From contig CAJNDS010000635.1 in the NCBI GenBank assembly GCA_905221605.1, positions 305,001 through 369,000 of the forward strand: DNA of 64,000 bases, given 5' to 3'. The notes below the pieces were generated by a model that worked only from the letters and a program-made list of their open reading frames with translations, had not been told where the DNA came from and did no database searches. Below, piece after piece: positions 56,401-64,000 of the stretch. The first letter of the stretch is position 1, and each line of letters opens with the position of its first letter. Both the position numbers and the translations under genes were made by a program. This DNA comes from Symbiodinium natans (taxonomy: Eukaryota > Sar > Dinophyceae > Suessiales > Symbiodiniaceae).

Positions 56401-59154
56401 TTGACATGATTCGTTCTCTGAAGGTCCGCGAATAGGTTTATGTATGGTTGCAGATTCGAAGTGCCTCACAGAAGATACTATGCGACTGTGTCTTGGTATA
56501 ACAATCATCCAACATACAACCTCAATTTTAACCTTTCATGAACCTGCCTGTTCCTTCGAGGTCTGCTTGCAACCAAGGTGCCGTGGTTGCCGCCGCAGTG
56601 GTCGCAGTGTTGTTTATCGCAGGTATCTCGTCGCTTGCGCAAAGCTTCCAGCCAGTGCCGTTGGTGTCCTGCTTTCATCTATACTCCCCTTAGAACCTTA
56701 ATAAAAATATGTTTAAAAGTCCTCTTGGGTTTTATATAAACAAAAATAAAAGTAATTCCCACGGATTTAGGTTTAAGGGTCTGGGGTTTAGGGTTTCCAA
56801 GTGCAAGTCATTTGCGCAACAAATCCTTGAAAGCAAACTTCTCCAAGTGCACGCTTCCGGACATCAACACGTGTCCCAAAACCCTATTAACCTTTCGTGC
56901 TCCTCATCCGAGTTCCACTGGATTGAGCCAGATGGCACCACGCCCTGTGGGTTGCTTGGGCCACTGTAGAAACTCAGCTGCAGTGACGCAAAAATAGGGG
57001 AGGTAAGGTTGTAGTAGGGTATAAACCCTAAACCCTAAACATGGGTCTCAAGTATCGGGGAGCTCAGGCCTGGGGGCCCTATCAAGAAAATTAAGGCTCG
57101 TACCCATGGAGCTGTACCCCTTAAAGGTCGCCCTTATACCGCCTTGGGGATCTTCAAAAAAGGGTCCCAAAAACTTAGGGTGCAACCTTAAGGGTCCAAG
57201 GTGGAGTCCCATGACCCTAAGGGATTTCGGGAGCTAAGCTCTGCTCCCCCCCCCCCCCCACTTTCAGGGGCTGATACATTGAGGGTATGGGTTGAAAGGG
57301 TTTGTTGCTGAGAGGTATAATTAGGCGGCTGTTCCTCTTTTTTTTTATAAGGAGGGGGGAGCGGTGGGTTCGGGGCTCCGGGGGTCTAAGGCTTTAGGCA
57401 GAAGTGGTAGGGCACATTCAAGGCGAAGCGCGAGGGACCGGGTGCTCAATTAGGAAACAGCAGTACCTGAAGCAAAGGTCTGACTTTTCCGACGAGACCT
57501 GAGCTCAACCCTAGGCTCGCAGGGTTTAGGGTTTCTGAATGCACTCAGATGGCTGGCCGTTGATGTGCAAGTAGTCGAACCAGTACTCCTCCACAGGAAG
57601 GGGGAGTGACAGACAACAGGTGTACACATTTGGGCTTTAATGAAAGAAACCCTGAACAACAAGGATAAACACCACCACGGTCACACCACTGGGTGTCCCT
57701 GATTACCACCAAAACCCCCCTCAGACCCTAAATCGCACACCCTGAGCAACCCCAAGCCCTAACCATTCGCCTGGGTCCTCAGGTCCTTGACCCTGCGCAA
57801 CCCTTCTACCTGTCCCTGTCCGCTCGCCAAGGTTCCAGACAGTCCGTGTGACTCTGATGTTTCTGCTATATGGCCCTTCGGCTGGTAAGTGTCGACGACG
57901 TTAAGGGACCAATGCGGCACCCAGCTGTCTAAGACTCGCAAATCCCATGCCCTTAAGTCGGAAACCCTTCAGGCAGAAACGACAAACAAAAACAGTCTCC
58001 ACGTCCCAGTGGACGGTCTTCAAGGGCTTGGCAAGCGTGCCGTTCACAAGGATCGTGCATCGCCTTGCTTGCAAGGTTTCTGCTCAAGACCATATAATGC
58101 CCTAATCCCCGAACCCGAAACGGTAAACCTATTCTCTTACTGGCGGAGATTTCTTGGGGGCAAATTATTTGCGTCGGGAGGCTGAAAGCAGGTTGGTAGC
58201 TCTCTGTTCGGCAAAAGGCCATCTACTCCGCACCGAAGTCATAGGGCTTCAGGGGTGTGAAATTTATGAATCAGGCTTCTCGCTGTTGGTTCGGACCTGT
58301 GGTGTTCGGGTTTACGGTTTAGCTGCTCAAAACTCTCCCAAGCGCGATGCCCAGAGACCCTGCTTAGGGCTGTGTTACTCTACCAGCTGTTTAAAAGTAG
58401 GGGATAGGATTAGGGGGACCCTTGGGGAGATGGACCCTCTTTTAAGGGTCCCCCTTATCCTACCTAGGAAAAAGGGAGTTTTAAAACTGGTACCCCAATG
58501 GATGCCTATACGCATCGACTTGGGACTCGAAGCCCACGACCCCCGCAAAAGGCCGCTCAGCGTCTGATTGTCCGAGTAGTTTCCCGGGTAGTTCGGGCTC
58601 AGGATGCAGTCCTTACTTGCCCAATCCAAGAATCAGATTCTGCGCAATGTGGGCTGTGCCTGTAACACAAAAACCCTAAACACGAGACATGTACAAAAAG
58701 GTTGAGCTTCTTCGGCTACCGAGAGTCGTCCTCAATTGTGCAAGGACCTCTGACCAGCTCCCACATGCCTTCGCTGGACAGGTTCGATTGGCTTTTCGGG
58801 TTTGTGTTTCAAGGGTTTAAGGGCTAGGGTTAAATTGCTTTCAGGCATCGTCGTCAACTGCCGGGAGACTCGGGTGTAGGACAGCCTAAAACCTTAGGAG
58901 CTAGCAACTTCAGGCACGCGATACGGCTGGGAAAAAGCCTGGGTTTGGGCAGGGCTCAACCCTCAAATCTTCACCCGACACCCTAACAAACCTGAACCAA
59001 AGCTCCATGCGGCAACTGTAAACCTCACAAAGCCAAGACGAAAAATCTCTACCACCCCGAGCCTTAAACGGTCCTAGCGAGCTCGGACTAGCGACCGACA
59101 ATGTGGCCGACCTGGCCGCCTCCGCAGGCACAGCACGCGCTGATGCCAGAATGC
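50470..59154 (-). CDS. Secreted modular protein: two CUB domains, CGGGQ cysteine modules, AAPT linkers (multi-exon)
   Basis: CUB domains are extracellular beta-sandwiches that bind proteins or sugars. Exons, minus order: 59154-59112 (GISACCACGGGQ), 58611-58564 (CILSPNYPGNYSDNQ, CUB start), 58063-58003 (RCTILVNGTLAKPLKT), about 57588-57553 (EYWFDYLHINGQ), about 56097-56008 (TAAPTAAPT linker), 55705-55655 (STAAPTAAPS linker), 55396-55351, 55007-54956 (CRDVEGWADLGDFTC), 53729-53704 (WCTSTGGQ), 53412-53368 (LLDEHYSEFMVL, GTAAGT donor), 52740-52723 (VCGGGQ), 52190-52120 (NCIQSPNYPANY, second CUB start), 51847-51704 (RCTIVTNSSLM then FYDVLTINNMQFS, GTGAGT donor), 50501-50470 (GGGCAECGCR). Phases join at 55351/55007, 54956/53729, 52120/51847 and 51704/50501; elsewhere exons are probably missing, and 53412-53368 fits the chain only in another frame. 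The start codon was not found. A similar WCTS exon near 60.13 kb may belong to the first module. The SPNYP..Y motif and the paired C-D-GW-D-G-C / CGGG module make an extracellular or wall-associated role likely; the ligand is unknown. Confidence 0.6.
51053..51145 (+). mobile_element. Foldback family, copy 3
   Basis: Starts TTTCCGAAATGAGGGG and ends GATTTTCGTGAG with the family core TACTATTTGGGGGTCT. Lies between the last two mapped CUB-gene exons. Confidence 0.6.
52433..52630. repeat. Degenerate telomeric array
   Basis: CCCTAAA units mixed with CCCTGTA variants and AACCCCT spacers, between CUB-gene exons. Confidence 0.9.
54790..54900. repeat. AT-rich TA-repeat tract
   Basis: (TA)n followed by repeated TATAGTATAATA-type units, noncoding, within the CUB-gene region. 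Confidence 0.85.
55293..55348. repeat. Interstitial telomeric array (CCCTAAA)n, 8 units
   Basis: The array ends at the donor of the CUB-gene exon 55351-55396, so the intron starts almost directly with the repeat. Confidence 0.97.
56679..56706. repeat. 28-bp dispersed repeat, copy 2
   Basis: Same sequence and orientation as 22632-22659; ends in AATAAAA. Confidence 0.85.
58397..58468. mobile_element. 72-bp MITE-like element, copy 2 (internally deleted)
   Basis: Same terminal sequences as 2907-3031, including GGATAGGATTAGGGGGACC and GGTCCCCCTTATCCTACC, but about 50 bp shorter inside. Lies in an intron of the CUB gene. Confidence 0.65.
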
Positions 59155-60589
59155 CTAAGGCATCGTCGGCTTGATCCAGCGCCCCCGAGTTAGACAAGAT
59201 TCTCGGGTTGAGGGCTTCCGGCTTGCAGCTTCTGCTGTGTGATGGAGGCAGGGGCTTCTCATGGTGAAGTAACGTCTGAGGTGTCCAGAAATAGATCATC
59301 AACACAAAGGCCCTATACAATCCAGCCCTCCATAGGTTTTTAGAGCTTGGGCCTTGAATGCCTGTGAGAAAACTCTCAACTCGACCACTCCAAACTCAAG
59401 AAATTTCGCATAAAACCAACGCCACCGGAACCACCCGCTGAGTTAGGAGCCCATCGTGCCAGTACATCTCCGGCACCTCAGAATCGAGGTGATCTCGCCC
59501 TCGAGCTTACCACTTGCTCCCCAAGATCCCACAGGCTCCAAAAACTGCGAAGCACCCCAGAACAGGAACCCGATGCCCCTGATCCCCTGACTGCCCCTAA
59601 CCTCATGCATCCCAAATACATGCACCCATGCATGCATCCATCTCTGGGCGTCCACATATACCTTGCATACACCAGCAGATCGGTATAGACAGAGTTCTCG
59701 GATCCTACAGAGTAATGTCTCAACTGGAAGTACATCTCAATGCACCCTTCTTCTGCTCACTGTTTTGAAAAACCCTTTGTCAAAGATGGTCTCTATCATG
59801 CCCTTCTTCATAGAACTACAATCACCACAAAAGATGTCCAAAGACAGGCCAACGCTGATCTGATCAAGGAAACCGGAACATGTAGGGGCTCTGCGGGAGA
59901 ATCCGGCTTGGGCTCAGGGCGTGGAGGCGTTGAATGTAGCGCAAGGGCATTGTTGGGCTCTCAGGGCTTCGGGGCGTTCTGGGGTGTTTAGGGTTGATGG
60001 CCCTTTTAAGACTATTGGGCTTTAGGTATTCTAGGAGATTATGGGAGGAGGACCCCCTTTCACTGTAATCCCTAAACCTAACACAGAGCCAGGGTGCGTT
60101 CCAGGCCGGTGACCATCCAGAGCCCAAGTTACCGTCCGACGTGCACCACCTGTTCGTGGCATACCTGTGCTGGGCAGAATCAGAACCCCTGATGGTGCAC
60201 CGCCTTTGATAAAGAGCCCCCCCCCCCCCCCCCCCCACAAATTTGGGCGGAGCCAGAAACCCCTTTAACAAGACGACAATTCGAGCCAAGGGGCTGTGCG
60301 CATGAGTAGCCTTCGGAGTCCTGACAGGAGGGGTTTAAGGACTCGGGGGTATGGCTGGGTGTGTGAGGATTGTGAGGGATTTAGGGTTCAGAGTAATGTG
60401 GTTTAAAGGGTTTTTGTAGGGTTATGAGGTTTTCCTGGGCTTGTAGGGCTTAGGGTGACGCAAGGCATTTTAAGACTTAAAGGGTTTACAGGGTTTAGAG
60501 GCCACGCAGGGTTAAGCGCGCTGGCTTATGGGGCCTATAGGGCAATACAAGTTTTGGGTCTCTAGGGTGTTTAGCACAAAGAGGTCAGG

Positions 60590-61396
60590 TTGATTCCACG
60601 GGATGGTGATTTGACGTGTACATGTATTTCGGGTTTGGACCCCTTCTCGAATGTGGATCATGGATAGTTTGCCGACTTCATCGTGGCCGAGCGTGGATAG
60701 AATGATGATCCCATGTTCGATCGCAGCTGTAAGCTGCTCAAGAAGGGCCCTTCTTAGTACTGTAGCAGCCTGTATTGTACAGTTTTCGCCCCCGTGGATA
60801 GTGTTCCTGTACGTCGTGGACCTGATTGGCCAACTCGCATCCGGAGGAAAGAGGAGCCAAAAGGGTCGGGCGTTGACGAGGAATAGATCCTTTTCCCTAA
60901 CCTCGGGATAGTTATCTGTTCTCTTTACAACTCATAGCCGGAGGCCGGAGGATACTGAGGGCAGGTGGCTGTTCAGGTGAATATCGGGATAGGTGTACAA
61001 CACGCAGCCGGACGGCTAGTGGATACATCTAGAGCGATAGGTTACCACCCCCTGGAGATAGCAACTCTGGGGATCCTTCCGATAGTTAACGTCGGGAGTG
61101 GCTCGGAACGATTGGCTAGCTACCTTGAGTTCCCCGTTGACAGGGATACTGTTACTTCTGGTGCAACATTACAACCTACAACTGTAAATATACAACTTCT
61201 TTCTCCTCGTGTGGCCTGAGCTAGTTACTGGAACGGGTTGCGCAAGTTTTCATTGGTTTGGACACTTCGCACAGGTTAAGAGCCTTGTTGCTTGGCCTGG
61301 ACGAGCTGTTCGAGAAGTTTTCTTGGTATAGCGAAGAGGTACCACTTGCATAGCGAAGTTTTCCGCATTTGTCACTTGTGTTCGTTGACTGCAGCA
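60590..61396 (+). other. Leader region of the long ORF
   Basis: It shares the base composition and the GATAG-rich plus strand of the ORF and contains no telomeric motif, so it probably belongs to the same unit. Two short plus-strand frames (60651-60911, 60965-61219) have no recognisable domain. I found no terminal repeat or primer-binding site. Confidence 0.4.
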
Positions 61397-64000
61397 ATGT
61401 CCACACGTGATAGCATTGGGAGCAGTGAGTCTAGCGATAGTGATGTGTTGGGAGTAGGGAATAGATTTCTCGAGGACCAGGTCACTGCGGTCAATCAGGA
61501 CGTGGCGGCTACCGATAGTCATGTGAGAAGCATAGCCGACGCCGAGAACGTGAACTTCATCGACGACGGACGGAATAGTGGAAGGACGGGAATGGAGATG
61601 GATAGCAGTGATAATAGAGATCGCCTCGGCCTCAGTTTCTCAGGACCGCTTACTGTAGACATCAGGTCGAGTGCTGCGAATAATATATTAGTGTCAGGAC
61701 CACCCCCAGGACTGACGGATAGAAACTTGGAGATCGTGGCGGCGATGGATAGTGTGGGGAGGTCGGGAGGACTGGGCTATGCCGGAATAGCGGACACGTC
61801 GGGCACTCAGGGGAGGGACGCAGACGAAGGATTGCAGGAGTTGCTCGCAATCCCGTCAATAGCAGATAGAGGGGATGCCGTAATGCAGCTCAGCATGCTT
61901 GCAAGCCGTCCTGTAGTGTTTGATCCAGTTATGGGAGCTACAGATTTAAATGAGTATAGGGCCGGAAGAGGTGAGATAGAAGCGGGAAACGCTAGGACTC
62001 CGACGCTTGCTATCGAGGATCTGGCTGGAATAGATGAAAGGATGGAAGAGGGACCGTTCGTCATCCCCTCCGAGCCTGTGTCCCACGGAACGAATTACGA
62101 GTCAACGGGAGGTGCCAAGGGAATCACTGGTTCCGGGTTAGAAATGGCGATCGAGGACAGAGTGGATAGTCTTGCAGTGTCATCATCGTCAGATCATGAT
62201 AGGACGATCAGGAGGAATGATGATGGAATAGATGCGATGATGCTCAGTGGCGAGCTCGGTGCGGAGGGCGATCGAACGAGAAGTGCGGATAGCGGACATT
62301 GGATGAGCAGAGGGAATGGAGATGATCTCGTTCCAGGAGTGTATTCGAATAGTGCGACCATGATTGGGAATGTCGGTGCCGATCCTACGGACCTGGAGTT
62401 GATAGCTAAGGGATCGTCAGCGGTAGCGCAGAACGTGGTCAGTGGGAGCGATGATAGAGCACTGTCTGTATTTTCATCTACAGGTCTCTCGGAGGCATCG
62501 CCAGGCGGGAACGTCGAAGCGTTGAAGGATGTGAGGATGGGTCAGACTACGACGATCGGAATAGAGTGGGGATCCCATGGAATCCGGAGTACGCTCGAGG
62601 AAACGGGGGTCATCACTGACATGGACTTTGCGAAGTTCTTCACAGATCAGGGGCCAGGAGAGTCTGGATCAACGCCCATGACGATGCAATCGGATTCGCA
62701 GGAACGGTGGAATGCTGGGATATATGGTGCCGAGATCGCAGGGGTAGAGAAAGACAGGTCACGAAAGATGTCGATGGGGTCGGATAGTGGGCACTCAGGT
62801 GGTCGATCTACATCATTGAAGAGGGATAGCCCGGGTGGATCGGAAAATGGAGTTGGTACCACCAGCAAGATAGGCAAGATGGATGAGGGACTGCGTAAGC
62901 AACGAGTGGAGCAGGCCGTTAAGGAGATGAACCAGATAGCCGAGAGCGTCCCCGCAGCGAAGAAGTCGAAGTCGACAGAAATTGGGGGACCGATCCATCA
63001 GGCAGGAATGATCACCCCGGATCAGGGTAGCGAAGGATGGGGCAATCGATCCCCGGCTCCACGATCTCCTGGGATAGGTGGGCAGTACGAGCATTTCGGG
63101 ATCGATACTCCTCCTGAAGGACGAGGCAGGAACGACGAGATGAGGGCAACATCATCCCCACCCAGGCGGGCAAAGATGAGAGCTCCTGCTGATCCGGACA
63201 AGTCGTCGTTGGGAGAGATAGATGGCAGGATAGATGACTTGCAGACGGTGGTTGTGGACACGCAGACCGACGTAGCCAAGCTTAAGGTGGCAAGCGAATG
63301 TGCAAGTGCAATTGCTAATAGCTCAGCGGAAAAGGCGGACGTCGTGAGCAAGAGATTGGTGGAACGCGAAGAGGAGGTGAAGCACTGGAAAGGTTGGATA
63401 GAATCGCAGCAGATAGATACCAAGACAACACTGTCGCAGGAGCTGAAAGAGATGAGTCGGATCATGGACGGGAGCGTCAGCGAGGATAGGATGGATGATG
63501 CAATGGCTCCGCAACTGACCGAGGGAGCAATGCAGCTCGCACGGAGAATGAGACGGCAGGTCGAAAACGTGAAGGTGCTCAAGACATCTGTTACGACTAG
63601 ATTGAAGGGAGTGGAGGAGCGATTGTCCACAGCGGAGCATTCAGCAGACATAGCCAAACAGAGTACCGGGACGAAGATCACCACGTTAGAAACAGGATTG
63701 AATGAGGTGAGACGTGGCATAGGCGTAGTCTTCTCGAGTATGCAAATGCGACACGAGAATGGAACATGGAAGAACGAGAGACTGGATAAAGTAGAGACGG
63801 TTTTGAATAGACAGTGGGACCAGATCAAGATAGCGGGCGAGGAACTAAGGAAGCTGAAGTCCAAGGGGAGCCAGAAAGCCGGAACAGATACGGCATCGTC
63901 GTCACATTGCAACAGCCAAGGAAAAGGTTCTGGATGCGGATGCAGAGAACCTGGCGAGGGTCACGGCACGTGCATAGATGGGGCAGTGCGGGGCGAAACC
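61397..64000 (+). CDS. 868-codon uninterrupted ORF running off the window, possible mobile-element Gag-like protein
   Basis: I read every codon from ATG 61397 to 64000 and found no stop; an in-frame TAA lies upstream at 61277-61279 and there is no earlier ATG, so the start is clear and the 3' end is missing. Residues 1 to about 590 are Ser/Asp/Gly-rich and probably disordered. Residues about 605-825 are charged with heptad-like spacing and look like a coiled coil. There are only five Cys: 635, then 838, 847, 849 and 859 with His837 and His856, a cluster near the edge that could bind metal but is not a standard CCHC knuckle. No catalytic domain is visible. Unlike the rest of the window it has no introns and no telomeric repeats. 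A Gag-like protein (polymerase beyond the edge) or a single-exon host gene are both possible. Confidence 0.7.
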   Translation, partial: MSTRDSIGSSESSDSDVLGVGNRFLEDQVTAVNQDVAATDSHVRSIADAENVNFIDDGRNSGRTGMEMDSSDNRDRLGLSFSGPLTVDIRSSAANNILVSGPPPGLTDRNLEIVAAMDSVGRSGGLGYAGIADTSGTQGRDADEGLQELLAIPSIADRGDAVMQLSMLASRPVVFDPVMGATDLNEYRAGRGEIEAGNARTPTLAIEDLAGIDERMEEGPFVIPSEPVSHGTNYESTGGAKGITGSGLEMAIEDRVDSLAVSSSSDHDRTIRRNDDGIDAMMLSGELGAEGDRTRSADSGHWMSRGNGDDLVPGVYSNSATMIGNVGADPTDLELIAKGSSAVAQNVVSGSDDRALSVFSSTGLSEASPGGNVEALKDVRMGQTTTIGIEWGSHGIRSTLEETGVITDMDFAKFFTDQGPGESGSTPMTMQSDSQERWNAGIYGAEIAGVEKDRSRKMSMGSDSGHSGGRSTSLKRDSPGGSENGVGTTSKIGKMDEGLRKQRVEQAVKEMNQIAESVPAAKKSKSTEIGGPIHQAGMITPDQGSEGWGNRSPAPRSPGIGGQYEHFGIDTPPEGRGRNDEMRATSSPPRRAKMRAPADPDKSSLGEIDGRIDDLQTVVVDTQTDVAKLKVASECASAIANSSAEKADVVSKRLVEREEEVKHWKGWIESQQIDTKTTLSQELKEMSRIMDGSVSEDRMDDAMAPQLTEGAMQLARRMRRQVENVKVLKTSVTTRLKGVEERLSTAEHSADIAKQSTGTKITTLETGLNEVRRGIGVVFSSMQMRHENGTWKNERLDKVETVLNRQWDQIKIAGEELRKLKSKGSQKAGTDTASSSHCNSQGKGSGCGCREPGEGHGTCIDGAVRGET

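Noticed and set aside
61324-61340. tRNA primer-binding site (TGGTAT...) before the long ORF
   Set aside because: Only about six bases match an initiator-tRNA site and no long terminal repeat was found.
63022-63912. 296-codon minus-strand frame
   Set aside because: It lies antisense to the 868-codon plus-strand ORF, which is far longer and has a clear start.

Overview
The window reads as nuclear DNA of a eukaryotic alga, most probably a photosynthetic dinoflagellate. Four things point there. Plant-type telomeric repeats (TTTAGGG/CCCTAAA) occur dozens of times inside the sequence. Genes are cut into very small exons. In the best-resolved gene most 5' splice sites are GC or GA instead of GT, as known for dinoflagellates. 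That gene encodes subunit b of the plastid ATP synthase behind an N-terminal extension that looks like a bipartite plastid presequence. A chromerid or another alga with TTTAGGG telomeres is not excluded. There is no sign of bacterial operons, rRNA, tRNA or CRISPR.

Layout, left to right. 1-3.6 kb: small open exons of unidentified genes and foldback elements. 3.68-11.84 kb (minus): atpF, 17 exons of 27-86 nt, whose introns carry telomeric repeats. 12-22.1 kb: mostly repeats, plus a chain of minus-strand micro-exons (15.9-22.0 kb) of unknown product. 23.02-23.93 kb (minus): polyubiquitin, four near-identical units, the third with a 4-nt deletion and the last without its GlyGly. 25.4 kb: a possible zinc-finger exon. 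28.57-34.64 kb (minus): exons carrying SET-domain motifs. 38.1-41.1 kb and 42.06-44.16 kb (minus): two unidentified genes, the second with a 1-nt frameshift. 44.3-59.2 kb (minus): a modular secreted protein with two CUB domains, two cysteine modules ending in CGGGQ, and Ala-Ala-Pro-Thr linkers. A small plus-strand gene (46.6-47.3 kb) appears to lie inside its region. 60.6-64.0 kb (plus): a different kind of DNA with no telomeric motif, holding one uninterrupted 868-codon reading frame that runs off the right edge; it may be a mobile-element Gag-like gene.

Almost all recognisable genes are on the minus strand. The exons were found by reading both strands for open frames bounded by AG acceptors and GT/GC/GA donors and by checking that codon phases join. 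They are most secure where a protein family is recognisable (atpF, ubiquitin, CUB, SET) and less secure for unnamed chains. Random sequence of this composition often looks protein-like, so unnamed exons have modest confidence.

The most unusual feature is the combination of micro-exons and telomere-repeat introns: arrays often begin within about 10-35 nt of a splice site, in both orientations. Short foldback (MITE-like) elements, G-homopolymers and AT palindromes fill the remaining space.
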